A DNA stretch of 64,000 nt from Sphingobacteriaceae bacterium DW12 (GTDB taxonomy: Bacteria > Bacteroidota > Bacteroidia > Sphingobacteriales > Sphingobacteriaceae). The notes under the pieces were generated by a model, which worked only from the letters and a program-made list of their open reading frames with translations, had not been told where the DNA came from and searched no databases. This document shows positions 54,002-63,269 of this stretch, in pieces (position 1 is the first letter of the stretch; each line of letters begins with the position of its first letter). The position numbers and the translations under genes are program-made. The stretch covers positions 124,001 to 188,000 of the forward strand of contig JROE01000008.1 of NCBI GenBank assembly GCA_000783305.1, written 5' to 3'.

Positions 54002-54475
54002 GTTGCTATAATTTTTGTTTGTTGTTAAATAAAAAATCGTTGTCTTGCTACAGGGATTATCAGAAACTTCATAAATCCATACGCATCTACATTGCTTTCA
54101 GTCTTTTTTCAAATTCGATGTTACCAATACCATCGATGACACATAGTTTATCCAAAGCGGGGTCTTTATTTTCAATCCATTGTAAAGCGGTCTCTTTCAG
54201 TATGCCCGCCATTATATAAGCTAAGGAAGTATAGGTGGATTTTTTTTCAATTCAGCTACTGTTGCTGAGTTTAATGAATTTCGATACAAATCCGTAAATT
54301 TTCCCCACTATTTATCACCTAGAAAGTATTGTTCTAGCTTCATCATTATAGATGGCAGTTGCTGAGTAATGTAAATTGTTTCTATAAAAATACTTTAAAA
54401 CGGTATTCAAAGCAATAGCAATTACAAGCTACCTGCATTGTAAGTTGGAGTGAAGATAAACCCCATCCTATGTCG
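54002..54475. other. 474-base region with only a short possible ORF
   Basis: This AT-rich stretch lies between the nucleotidyltransferase and the unknown 286-residue gene. Apart from the short frame at 54087-54212 no gene, repeat or terminator is evident. Confidence 0.4.
54087..54212 (-). CDS. Possible 41-residue ORF or gene remnant
   Basis: The ATG at 54212 opens a frame for a soluble, well-balanced 41-residue peptide (start MAGILKETALQWIENKDPAL, later VIDGIGNIEFEKRLKAM). The amino-acid composition looks protein-like rather than random, so it may be a small gene or the remains of a longer one. No family was recognised and no strong ribosome-binding site is seen. Confidence 0.3.
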   Translation of the reverse strand: MAGILKETALQWIENKDPALDKLCVIDGIGNIEFEKRLKAM

Positions 54476-55336
54476 CTATTGTTTTTTCTTGATTTCATAG
54501 CGAAGACGGAGGACCATTAGTTTCCAAAGGGTAAGTCTCTGTTCGGCTAGAAGGTGCTTGTCTTGCTGGCTTATGATTAATCGGTCTTGAAAAGAACGGA
54601 TGTATTGCGACCAGTAATTCCCCTTTGAATCGTTTAATAAAAAATAAAAACCTGCATCACCAAATTTCTTTCCAGATGAATTGAGTATTAGTTCTCCCTT
54701 CAGACCGGTATCTATAGACATGATTACTGTTGCGTTACCCTTTGGAAGTGGAAATATCGCTTTCAAACAGGTTTCTCCCGAGGGCAAGATACATGTTCCG
54801 TAAATTCCCGAGTATACCACTTTACCATTTTTCTTAATCGTGCGATACCAAGCTGTATATTTTATCCGATTGGTATTAGGATCGATAAGCGTAAGAATTT
54901 CATTAGTCAACGATTCTGTCTGCTGTATATTTTTAGTGGGAATATTCAACTGCTTTATTCTGTTGCTGAATAATTTGGTTACCATTACTCCGAATACCCT
55001 GAAAAAGGGGTTCCATTTTATACTAAAATCCAAGTCGTAATCCGAAGTATTTGTGTAGAAGTCAATTACATTTTTTGAGAGTCTCGCTAGCTTAGTTTCT
55101 GGAAGTTGGAACCCATCGATGGACTCGATCAGTCCTTGTGATTCGGTTCCTCGTTTGATGATAAGCCTTTCTTTTTCGGCCAATTCGTTTATAAAATTTT
55201 CGCCTATTCCATTTAGATTTCCCAATGGTCCCATGAGCCAGCTCGTATCCTCCGGGTCAATTTTTTTACCCCACAAAATGACCCATTGTTGGGTAAACCA
55301 ATCTTGAAATTTTTGCATTGGATAAGCTAGTCCCAT
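54476..55336 (-). CDS. Conserved-looking protein of unknown function
   Basis: This 286-residue protein is predicted soluble, with no signal peptide. The N-terminus has many aromatic residues (WFTQQWVILWGKK), then an acidic patch and GPLGNLNGIGENFINELAEK. The second half is beta-rich (YTAWYRTIKKNGKVVYSGIY, ILPSGETCLKAIFPLPKGNA, VIMSIDTGLKGELILNSSGK), suggesting a beta-sandwich or START/lipocalin-like fold. It lies 3 bases downstream of the CrtA-like gene and is surely co-transcribed with it. I recognise no catalytic motif and assign no function. Confidence 0.75.
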   Translation of the reverse strand: MGLAYPMQKFQDWFTQQWVILWGKKIDPEDTSWLMGPLGNLNGIGENFINELAEKERLIIKRGTESQGLIESIDGFQLPETKLARLSKNVIDFYTNTSDYDLDFSIKWNPFFRVFGVMVTKLFSNRIKQLNIPTKNIQQTESLTNEILTLIDPNTNRIKYTAWYRTIKKNGKVVYSGIYGTCILPSGETCLKAIFPLPKGNATVIMSIDTGLKGELILNSSGKKFGDAGFYFLLNDSKGNYWSQYIRSFQDRLIISQQDKHLLAEQRLTLWKLMVLRLRYEIKKKQ

Positions 55337-55339
55337 TTA

Positions 55340-56053
55340 TTACAGTTTGTTGAAATTAGGGATAATATTGGATTTACCATTCCACGTTCCAAACTCGGAC
55401 GTAGCTTTGAATCTCATTGTTGTAAACTCAATATGAAAATCTTTTCTGTCTCGTTCATACATTGCATTTATATGTCTTTTAGGATGGAGTACATCGCTGT
55501 GACCATATACCATACCTGCCATTTCCTCCTGAGATTTCCAAATAGAAAATGTAGATACCGTACGAGGAAGTCTAATTGAAGCCAGTGATAGGGTAGTGCC
55601 AGGATGGTCTCTTACTAATTTTTCAACAGGTCTACCCCAGTGTATGAATCGAGGTATTTCCAATAGTTTCATTCGGGCTATAGTTACCACTACCACTGCT
55701 TGTACATTCAATGTATGAGGTTCTATATTTTCGTGCGGGACTCCAAATTCTGTAAATTTGCCCCATTGCCGAACAAGGGTTAGTCTTGTATGCCAGCCGG
55801 TTGCAAGCATTTTGCCAATCTTGGTGTTTTCCAAAAAATTGTCGATTGCACGCTCGTTTTCCCATTTTGCAAATAGAGCAACCTGTCGTACCAAAATGCG
55901 AGAAGTCGAAAAAACCGGTGAACCTAACGTCATTGCTGTCATGCATTCAGCGTGGATCAAACCAGGAGTGTTTTTTGGGGAGGGAGGGGCTAATATCACC
56001 TTCAGAGCCGTAATGATATCGGTCTTTACCAAATGATAAGTGAATACACTCAT
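55340..56053 (-). CDS. CrtA (spheroidene monooxygenase)-like protein
   Basis: This 237-residue protein resembles CrtA-family proteins in overall pattern. FSTSRILVRQVALFAKWENE leads a first alpha-beta barrel half. HWGRPVEKLVRDHPG, then TTLSLASIRLPRTVSTFSIW and MVYGHSDVLHPKRHINAMYE, resembles the C-terminal block of CrtA, where a heme-binding monooxygenase barrel is expected. CrtA oxidises carotenoids in phototrophs. No carotenoid gene is adjacent here, so the real substrate is open. It heads a two-gene operon with the unknown 286-residue gene. The family call is from motif memory only. Confidence 0.6.
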   Translation of the reverse strand: MSVFTYHLVKTDIITALKVILAPPSPKNTPGLIHAECMTAMTLGSPVFSTSRILVRQVALFAKWENERAIDNFLENTKIGKMLATGWHTRLTLVRQWGKFTEFGVPHENIEPHTLNVQAVVVVTIARMKLLEIPRFIHWGRPVEKLVRDHPGTTLSLASIRLPRTVSTFSIWKSQEEMAGMVYGHSDVLHPKRHINAMYERDRKDFHIEFTTMRFKATSEFGTWNGKSNIIPNFNKL

Positions 56054-56144
56054 AGTGTTGATTTTATTTTGTTATCCTCAACCATGTTTTTACTGATTTT
56101 GTATCCTTAAATTTATATGTTTTTATCACATTTGACAATACTTT

Positions 56145-56378
56145 GTGGCCTTACTTCTTTTTCGTCGTGTTGGGTTTGCTCCACAGTTACTTTTTGGCTC
56201 GTTGGGTGGCTTTAACTTAATCGTATTTTTAGGGCATGAAAGTACAGGACAGTTGTTGTACTCAACATTAATACATTTATTTTTGGTAACCATAATTTAT
56301 GAGTGTGTTCAATCAGTAAATAAATCGAATATAAAATTTATAGGGCTGTTCCCCGTCTGTATATTTATTATACAATAA
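56145..56378 (+). CDS. Possible small hydrophobic membrane protein
   Basis: This 77-residue frame starts with GTG at 56145 and has two hydrophobic stretches (QLLFGSLGGFNLIVFLG and YSTLIHLFLVTIIYE) and a charged linker, VNKSNIK. Nothing overlaps it, and it lies in the 442-base gap between the CrtA-like gene and the sigma gene. No ATG or clear ribosome-binding site supports it, so it may be chance. The rest of the gap (56054-56144 and 56379-56495) shows no coding signal and should hold the two divergent promoters. Confidence 0.3.
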   Translation: MALLLFRRVGFAPQLLFGSLGGFNLIVFLGHESTGQLLYSTLIHLFLVTIIYECVQSVNKSNIKFIGLFPVCIFIIQ

Positions 56379-56495
56379 GAGGGGTATACTGATACGTTTT
56401 AGTTTGTAGCAGCACGTTAGTTGCTAGCAGCCTGATACATTTGTTAATCTGAAAATACTAACTTTAATTGTCGTCAATAGTTATATAACCAAGAG

Positions 56496-57074
56496 ATGAA
56501 TCAAGGATTTCCCGAAATATTGCAAGAAGATTTTGTAAGGTTTAAATCTGGGGATCAAATCGAATTTCGGAAAATATTTAATATTTACTATAAGCTCATC
56601 TATCATTATTCGCTTCGGTTTCTCAAGCAGCATGAAGACACCGAAGAGTTGGTTCAAGAGGTTTTTATTCTGTTGTATCTCAATCGAGAGAAAATTGAGG
56701 ATGCAGCAGCAGTTTATCCCTATTTATTTACAATTACCAAGCGATTGGTTATTTCTAGCTTTAGAAAGAAGATCATTGAATCAAAATTCGAAGTGCACTT
56801 ACAGAATATATGGAAAGAGGAGAATTATGATACCGAGGAATCCCTAGCCAGTAGGGAGCTCAGTTATTTTTTAGATAGGGCTATAGCCAGCTTGCCAGAA
56901 AAGCAAAAAGAAGTCTATGCCATGAACAAACTTGAAGGCTTATCTTATCAAGAGATAGCAGACAAAATCGGTATTTCCAAGAATACCGTAAAGAATCATC
57001 TAATTACAGCATCCAAGACTGTCAAACTTATCATGAGAGGTATTTACCTAATCTTCTTTTTGATGAAAATTTAA
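56496..57074 (+). CDS. ECF RNA polymerase sigma-70 factor
   Basis: This sigma factor has 192 residues. Region 2 is IEFRKIFNIYYKLIYHYSLR and HEDTEELVQEVFILLYLNRE; region 4 is LPEKQKEVYAMNKLEGLSYQ and EIADKIGISKNTVKNHLITA. It ends in the hydrophobic tail GIYLIFFLMKI. The FecR gene follows after 71 bases, then an STN-type SusC, so this is a complete cell-surface signalling set. Confidence 0.95.
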   Translation: MNQGFPEILQEDFVRFKSGDQIEFRKIFNIYYKLIYHYSLRFLKQHEDTEELVQEVFILLYLNREKIEDAAAVYPYLFTITKRLVISSFRKKIIESKFEVHLQNIWKEENYDTEESLASRELSYFLDRAIASLPEKQKEVYAMNKLEGLSYQEIADKIGISKNTVKNHLITASKTVKLIMRGIYLIFFLMKI

Positions 57075-57145
57075 AAAAACTCAGATTTCAACTAGCCCCT
57101 TTTGCTCGGGAGTTCGTTTATATATATAACCAACCATTATAAACG

Positions 57146-58351
57146 TTGAAACAGGAGCAGCTCATTATTTTGATTCATCAGTATTTGATAGATGCTATAT
57201 CTGATGAAAATTTAATTCAACTACGGAATGAATTAAAACAGAAATCTGAAGAAGATTTGTTGGATATCTGGGATAATTTTTCCGAATTCCCTATTGATTT
57301 ATCTCAAGATATCCCTAATGAGGGTGATATATTTGATAAAATAATATCGGATGGTAGGCTACAGTCAGCTATCGTCCAAAAGAATAGATTGGTATCGTGG
57401 CGGCGTCTACGAATCATTTCCATTGGTATTGTTTCAGCCGCAAGTTTAATCATATTTCTAAAGTGGGGTATAGATTATCTCCAACGACCGCAGACTACAG
57501 ATCAGGCGTTCGTCTCAAAGGAGGCAGAGGAAGCAATTTTACCAGGAGGGAATAGAGCTCGGATTGTATTGACGGATGGGACAGAGATTGATTTGGAACA
57601 GTTAAAGCCCGATACTGTTATTCATTTAGCGGGGTATAGTCTCCAGAAAAGAACAGACGGTTCAATCAGCTATATCCTTGATAACGATGTCGATTCGAAA
57701 ACAGTTATTTATAATACCATTGTCACACCAAGAGGAGGGGAGTATAAGCTTAACCTTTCAGACGGAACCCAAGTATTCGTCAACTCCTCTTCGCGACTAC
57801 GCTATCCTGTTAGATTTGAAGGTAGCAGTCGTCAAGTCGAATTAGATGGAGAAGCCTATTTTGATGTGACCAAGCAGTTTATAAATGGCCACAATATTCC
57901 CTTTATCGTCAAGACAGGTCCGCAGGTTCTCGAGGTACTCGGCACCATATTTAATATTAATAGTTATGGTAAATCTATTCAGACAACCCTGGTCGAAGGT
58001 TCTGTGAAGCTATCCTATGGAAATGGTCAAAGCCGGATTATCAAACCCAATCAACAATCCAATTATGAACACCAAGCCCATTCCACCACTATAACAGAGG
58101 TGGATCCCTTCTTTGCTATAGCTTGGAAAAACGGGTCGTTTTCGTTTGAAGATGCTTCCATTTATGATGTTATGGAAAGCGTTGGTCGTTGGTATGACGT
58201 TGAAGTACATTTTAAGGGCGACTTTAGTGGCGAGCGGTTTTCGGGTACCATGTCAAGAAGTGACGATATAGAGAAGGTATTGAAAACGATAGAATTGACG
58301 GGAGAGATGAAATTTAATCGTACTGGAAGGAGGATTTTAGTTATGAAATAA
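57146..58351 (+). CDS. FecR-family anti-sigma factor (TTG start)
   Basis: This 401-residue protein has no ATG available: an in-frame stop lies just upstream, and the frame starts with TTG at 57146 (reading KQEQLIILIHQYLID). The N-terminal sigma-binding region is followed by one transmembrane helix (~88-107, RIISIGIVSAASLIIFLKWG). Next come the periplasmic FecR domain (IVTPRGGEYKLNLSDGTQVF, VNSSSRLRYPVRF, VELDGEAYFDVTK) and the C-terminal DUF4974/STN-like domain (FEDASIYDVMESVGRWYDVE). It lies between its sigma factor and an STN-type SusC. Confidence 0.94.
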   Translation: MKQEQLIILIHQYLIDAISDENLIQLRNELKQKSEEDLLDIWDNFSEFPIDLSQDIPNEGDIFDKIISDGRLQSAIVQKNRLVSWRRLRIISIGIVSAASLIIFLKWGIDYLQRPQTTDQAFVSKEAEEAILPGGNRARIVLTDGTEIDLEQLKPDTVIHLAGYSLQKRTDGSISYILDNDVDSKTVIYNTIVTPRGGEYKLNLSDGTQVFVNSSSRLRYPVRFEGSSRQVELDGEAYFDVTKQFINGHNIPFIVKTGPQVLEVLGTIFNINSYGKSIQTTLVEGSVKLSYGNGQSRIIKPNQQSNYEHQAHSTTITEVDPFFAIAWKNGSFSFEDASIYDVMESVGRWYDVEVHFKGDFSGERFSGTMSRSDDIEKVLKTIELTGEMKFNRTGRRILVMK

Positions 58352-58381
58352 ATTTATTTGAGAATATAAAGACGCAAAAAA

Positions 58382-58407
58382 ATCAGGTGTGGTAGGACAC
58401 ACCTGAT
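58382..58407 (+). promoter_or_regulatory. Hairpin between fecR and susC (possible attenuator)
   Basis: A perfect 10-bp stem (ATCAGGTGTG 58382-58391, CACACCTGAT 58398-58407) with a 6-base loop is preceded by a run of six A residues and followed by CGTTTAAGCC rather than a clean T-tract. It is the third A-run plus hairpin in a FecR-SusC gap of this window. Confidence 0.6.
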
Positions 58408-58482
58408 CGTTTAAGCCTTTTAGGCCTGAAGATTGACGTCGCCCCTGTTTGAACAAAAGTATAACAACCAATCTTATCGCAA

Positions 58483-61400
58483 ATGTATAAAAATTACGCG
58501 ATACCTGCTTCTATTTGTAGGTGTCTAAAACCTAGATTGTTATTGATGAAACTATCCTTGATTTTACTACTCGTAGTTACACTACAAGTCAGTGCATTTT
58601 CATACGGCCAGAAAATAACGCTTCAAAAAAATAATGTGACACTCTCCTCTGTTTTGCAAGCCTTACAAAAACAAAGTGGCTACCATATTTTTTATGATAA
58701 ATCACTACTTCCATCTAAAGCCCTCATAAGTGTTTCGGTTAAGGATGCTGCTTTTGAAGACGTCTTGAGAGACTTGCTGACCAAGCATGATTTGGATTAC
58801 AAGAAATTGGAGCGCAATATTGTCCTTGTGAGGAAAGAAGGTAGATTGACAGCTGATACCGACGATATGAATGGGTATGCCAATCAAGAAAAAATAATTA
58901 TTGGCAGTGTCCAGAATATCGAGGGCCAACCTCTCGCTGGGGCCACGGTTTCAATAAAAGGGACCAACATCCGTACCTCTACTGATGAGCAAGGGAATTA
59001 CTCCATCAAAATCCATGATACTGAAGCTATTATTTTAGTCTCTATTCTTGGCTATAAAGATCAAGCCGTTCGTGTTGGAAGCCGGTCGGTGGTTGACATG
59101 GTCTTGGAAGTCCAGCCCGACGAATTGGATGAGGTAGTCGTTGTCGGTTATGGTACCGTCAAAAAATCAGACTTAACTGGTTCCGTTTCACAGGTCAAAT
59201 CCAAGGAGCTCAATGCCTTTCCCAATGCCAATGCGCTACAGGCTTTAGCCGGTCGAGCACCAGGTGTACATATTCGTCAAAGTTCAGGTGCTCCTGGACC
59301 TTCTATGTCCGTGCGGGTACGTGGCGGTAATTCCATCAAAGGAAGTAATGAACCCCTATATGTTATCGACGGATTTCCAATAGCGGGCAACAATCCAACA
59401 ATTATCAGCCCTGCCGATATTGAGAGCATTGAAATCCTTAAGGATGCTTCTGCGACCGCCATTTACGGTTCGAGGGGAGCCAATGGTGTGGTTATCATTA
59501 CGACCAAGAAGGGGAAAGAAGGACGTACCAATGTCTCTTTTGAGAGCAGCTACAGTACACAACAATTGATACGCAAGTTGGATTTAATGGATGCACAAGA
59601 ATATGCGCGTTTTTATAATGAACAGGCCGTCAATGATAAGTTAGCTCCCTATTTTACCGAGGAAGACATCCAGAGTTTCGGAGAAGGTTTTGATTGGCAG
59701 GACTTCGTATTCCAACGTGCTCCTATGTATACTAGTTCATTGAGTGTTTCAGGTGGAAATGAAAAAACCCAGTTTTCCATTGGAGGAAGCTCCTTCGGTC
59801 AAAATGGAATAGTTAAAGGCAGTGATTACGACCGTTATTCCTTACAGAGCAACTTAAAGCATCAGATCAACAAAAAGTTTACGGTTGAATTGAACAGTGT
59901 ATTGTCAAGACTAACGACTAGGCGAAGAGATAGTGGTGGTGGCAATCGAGGCAATTCTATGATAGCAGCTGCAATTTCTGCGCCTCCTATACTTACTCCA
60001 TTCAATGATGATGGATCTTATAGGATATTGCATACGGCCTACCCCTTTTTGGCGACAGACCTACGCAATCCTATTAATTGGATTAACGAAAGTAAGGCGG
60101 AGACCAAGGCTAATTTAGCCCTGATAAATGCCTCACTCTCTTATCAAATTACTCCAGATCTCCTGCTTAAAATAGCCGGAGGTCTAGAGAATCGAGATGA
60201 CCGTTCCGATAATTATACCTCGACTAAGTTTTTTGACAGTCCTGGTAATGCAAGTGTTTCTACCTCTCAGCAATCCAGTTTATTGAATGAAAACACCCTA
60301 AATTACAGAAAGGTATTCCAAGAAAAGCATAGCCTTTCAGCGGTTGGAGGTATCACGTATCAAAATTTTGTCAATACATCACTGAATGCCAGTGGCACCG
60401 ACTTCCTGTCAGACCTGTTTGAGACCTACAATCTGGGAGCGGCGGGCACTCCGGGAGTACCGGGCTCCGGATATGTCAAGTCCACACTGATTTCGTTTTT
60501 AGGCCGTGTCAACTACAGTTATGATGATCGCTATCTGGCCACAGTAAGCTTTCGTAGAGATGGCTCATCTCGTTATTCATCAGGGAGCAAATGGGGTAAT
60601 TTTCCGTCAGGAGCATTAGCATGGAGAGTTTCCAATGAAGATTTTATGAAAGGTGTGCCAATCGTTTCCGATTTAAAATTAAGGACCAGCTGGGGGCTTA
60701 CCGGTAGCCAAGCGATAGATCCTTATACTACCTTGAATCTGTTGTCATCCGGTAAAACGATTTTTGGCAACGAGTATTATAATACCGTAGGGCCTTCTAC
60801 ACGGTTGCCCAATGACCTCTCTTGGGAGACTACCGAACAATTGGATGTAGGGGCAGATATTGGGATTATGAACAATCGTATTCTTCTCACAGCCGATTTT
60901 TATGTCAAAAATACACGTGATCTATTGAGTGATGTTCGCTTGCCTTCTTCTATGGGGTATACCTCCACCATTCAAAATGTAGGAAAAGTACAAAATAAGG
61001 GAGTTGAGTTTGGAATCGAATTCAAGCCCTTTACCCGGACCTTTACTTGGGATGTACAAGCCAATATTTCCTTTAATAAAAACAAGGTGATTAGTCTCTA
61101 TAATCAGGAAGACGTGCTGCGTGATAATATTGGTATGATAATCGTCAGCGATGCCACCAGTATATTACGCGAAGGACGACCAGTAGGTCAGTTTTGGGGA
61201 TATGTAGAAGATGGTTATGACAGTAAGGGAGATATCATCTTTCGGGATATCAATGGTGATGGCAAGATCAGCTCGGCAGACAAAACGTATATAGGCGATG
61301 CTAATCCCGATTTTACTTATGGATTCAATTCACAGATGAGCTACAAGAACTTTGAGTTTTCTTTTTTCATACAAGGTACCTACGGCAATGATATATTGAA

Positions 61401-61779
61401 TGCGAGCTCCATTACCAATACCATGGACTACGGATTTGGGTTGAATATGCCTAAAAACGTTTACCAAACCCATTGGTTACCCGATCGTACAAATGCAGAC
61501 TATCCACGTATCAGTCGTTCTACTCCTGTAAAAATGTCTTCTAGGTTTATAGAAGATGGGTCGTACCTTAGGTTGAAAAATATTTCACTGGCTTACAACT
61601 TGCCCTTGACGGCCATGAACTTACAAAAGATACAGCAGCTGCAAGTTTATGTCAGTGGACAGAACCTATTTACGGCCACGAAATATTCATGGTGGGATCC
61701 CGAGACAAATTTTAGATTGGACCATAATACCTACCCCGCGGCAAAATCTATCACTTTCGGTATTCGCGCCGCGTTCTAA
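58483..61779 (+). CDS. STN-domain SusC-like TonB-dependent receptor
   Basis: This receptor has 1098 residues. A leader with the signal core LLLMKLSLILLLVVTLQVSA is followed by the STN domain (VTLSSVLQALQKQSGYHIFY). It continues with a carboxypeptidase-regulatory-like domain (IIGSVQNIEGQPLAGATVSI), TonB box region DEVVVVGYGTVKKSDLTG, plug (LYVIDGFPIAGNNPTIISPA, ILKDASATAIYGSRGANGVV) and a C-terminal barrel. It is expected to signal to the FecR/sigma pair upstream. SusD and a Tat-type FAD oxidoreductase follow. Confidence 0.96.
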   Translation: MYKNYAIPASICRCLKPRLLLMKLSLILLLVVTLQVSAFSYGQKITLQKNNVTLSSVLQALQKQSGYHIFYDKSLLPSKALISVSVKDAAFEDVLRDLLTKHDLDYKKLERNIVLVRKEGRLTADTDDMNGYANQEKIIIGSVQNIEGQPLAGATVSIKGTNIRTSTDEQGNYSIKIHDTEAIILVSILGYKDQAVRVGSRSVVDMVLEVQPDELDEVVVVGYGTVKKSDLTGSVSQVKSKELNAFPNANALQALAGRAPGVHIRQSSGAPGPSMSVRVRGGNSIKGSNEPLYVIDGFPIAGNNPTIISPADIESIEILKDASATAIYGSRGANGVVIITTKKGKEGRTNVSFESSYSTQQLIRKLDLMDAQEYARFYNEQAVNDKLAPYFTEEDIQSFGEGFDWQDFVFQRAPMYTSSLSVSGGNEKTQFSIGGSSFGQNGIVKGSDYDRYSLQSNLKHQINKKFTVELNSVLSRLTTRRRDSGGGNRGNSMIAAAISAPPILTPFNDDGSYRILHTAYPFLATDLRNPINWINESKAETKANLALINASLSYQITPDLLLKIAGGLENRDDRSDNYTSTKFFDSPGNASVSTSQQSSLLNENTLNYRKVFQEKHSLSAVGGITYQNFVNTSLNASGTDFLSDLFETYNLGAAGTPGVPGSGYVKSTLISFLGRVNYSYDDRYLATVSFRRDGSSRYSSGSKWGNFPSGALAWRVSNEDFMKGVPIVSDLKLRTSWGLTGSQAIDPYTTLNLLSSGKTIFGNEYYNTVGPSTRLPNDLSWETTEQLDVGADIGIMNNRILLTADFYVKNTRDLLSDVRLPSSMGYTSTIQNVGKVQNKGVEFGIEFKPFTRTFTWDVQANISFNKNKVISLYNQEDVLRDNIGMIIVSDATSILREGRPVGQFWGYVEDGYDSKGDIIFRDINGDGKISSADKTYIGDANPDFTYGFNSQMSYKNFEFSFFIQGTYGNDILNASSITNTMDYGFGLNMPKNVYQTHWLPDRTNADYPRISRSTPVKMSSRFIEDGSYLRLKNISLAYNLPLTAMNLQKIQQLQVYVSGQNLFTATKYSWWDPETNFRLDHNTYPAAKSITFGIRAAF

Positions 61780-61799
61780 GGATTTTTATACTTGATAAC

Positions 61800-63248
61800 A
61801 TGAAGAAAATGAATAAAAATATAAAGCGAGGCCTATCCTGTCTATTGGGCGTCAGTTTACTTTTTAGTGGATGTGAAAAATCTCTGGAAGAGGCACCCAA
61901 ACAAATTGCAGTCGAAAATTTTTATAACACTGTACCAGAGGTGGAAGCCGCTGTAAATGCAATCTATAATCCGCTCCGGAATGATTTGATGAGCAACTAT
62001 ATTGCCACCTTAGAGTGTCAATCAGATTGGATGTATGGCAGAGGGAGTTGGTCTCCGCTAAGTAATTTTCAGGGATTGGATGATGCTAATATTACACGCG
62101 TTGAAGGGTTTTGGAACAATTTCTATTTAGCTGTTCGCAATGCTAATTTAGTCATCCTTAATTCCCCCGCTGAGCAGGTGTTTGTCCCATTTGTCGGTGA
62201 GGCTAAGTTTTTGCGTGCATATAGTTATTTTCAACTGGTGCGAAATTGGGGTGACGTCCCCTTGCGTACAGAGACCACGATGGCCGAAAAGGATTTAGCC
62301 CGCAGCTCATCCGAAGTAGTCTATCAATTGATTGAAGCGGATTTACTCTCCGCTATCGAGTCTCTGCCTGTTACCCCCTTGGTGAGCGGTAGACCCAGCA
62401 AATGGGCTGCCCAAGTATTATTGGCAGATGTATATCTCCAATTGGGACGTTATGCAGATGCAGCCCAACATGCTAAAGAGGTCTCAGAGAGCGGATTTAG
62501 TTTGGTCGGTGTCAATGAAAAGAAGGACTTCCAGTATAAAATTTTCGGTCCAGATATCATCTCGAGCAGCGAAGAAATCTTTGCCTTCAAATATGCGCGC
62601 CTACCTGGTCAAGGTAATTATATCCTGTGGATTGCCAATCATCCCAGCACCAAATTATTTACTGCTGATGGTACAGGTGCTTATGCCGTTCACGGAGATG
62701 CTACTAATCCCAATTACCTAAGCTGGAGCGATAATGATATCCGAAAGCAACTTTGGGACAAAGTCAACTTTGGTTTGGGTCCCAATACCTTAGTAAGTTC
62801 AAAATATATAGATCCAAGTGCGCTGGATCGCAATACGGCAGGCAACGACCTACCCATATACAGACTATCTGATGCCTTGTTGATCTATGCCGAAGCAGCT
62901 GCTCGTGCTAGTAGCTCAGTCAGTTCCGCGAGTATGGAAGCATTGAACAAAGTCCACCGTCGGGCCTATGGTTTCGCACCAAATTCCGTATCTGGGGTTG
63001 ATTATCAAGTTGCAGATTATACTTTAGACGGTTTTATCGATCTCGTCGTCCAAGAGCGTGGATACGAGTTTATGTATGAAGGCAAGCGATGGCTGGAATT
63101 GAAGCGTATAGATGAAGTGAATAAATATATCGAGTATGGAAAAGGGAAGACCGTTGTCCAAAAACACTTACTATGGCCTATTCCGCTTTCCGAAACGAAT
63201 TATAACGATGCAATTGATCCGGTTTCAAATCAAAATCCTGGATACTAA
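61800..63248 (+). CDS. SusD/RagB-family nutrient-binding lipoprotein
   Basis: This 482-residue lipoprotein has the lipobox LFSGC. Hallmarks are VENFYNTVPEVEAAVNAIYN, VGEAKFLRAYSYFQLVRNWG, SKWAAQVLLADVYLQLGRYA, LSDALLIYAEAAARAS, VQERGYEFMYEGKRWLELKR and the ending NQNPGY. It follows SusC by 20 bases and precedes the FAD oxidoreductase by 21, so all three are one transcript. Confidence 0.96.
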   Translation: MKKMNKNIKRGLSCLLGVSLLFSGCEKSLEEAPKQIAVENFYNTVPEVEAAVNAIYNPLRNDLMSNYIATLECQSDWMYGRGSWSPLSNFQGLDDANITRVEGFWNNFYLAVRNANLVILNSPAEQVFVPFVGEAKFLRAYSYFQLVRNWGDVPLRTETTMAEKDLARSSSEVVYQLIEADLLSAIESLPVTPLVSGRPSKWAAQVLLADVYLQLGRYADAAQHAKEVSESGFSLVGVNEKKDFQYKIFGPDIISSSEEIFAFKYARLPGQGNYILWIANHPSTKLFTADGTGAYAVHGDATNPNYLSWSDNDIRKQLWDKVNFGLGPNTLVSSKYIDPSALDRNTAGNDLPIYRLSDALLIYAEAAARASSSVSSASMEALNKVHRRAYGFAPNSVSGVDYQVADYTLDGFIDLVVQERGYEFMYEGKRWLELKRIDEVNKYIEYGKGKTVVQKHLLWPIPLSETNYNDAIDPVSNQNPGY

Positions 63249-63269
63249 TCGCATCATAAAGACATAAAG

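Noticed and set aside
53195..54475. Integron or mobile cassette carrying aadA
   Set aside because: No integrase, recombination core sites, inverted repeats or composition shift were seen around the gene.
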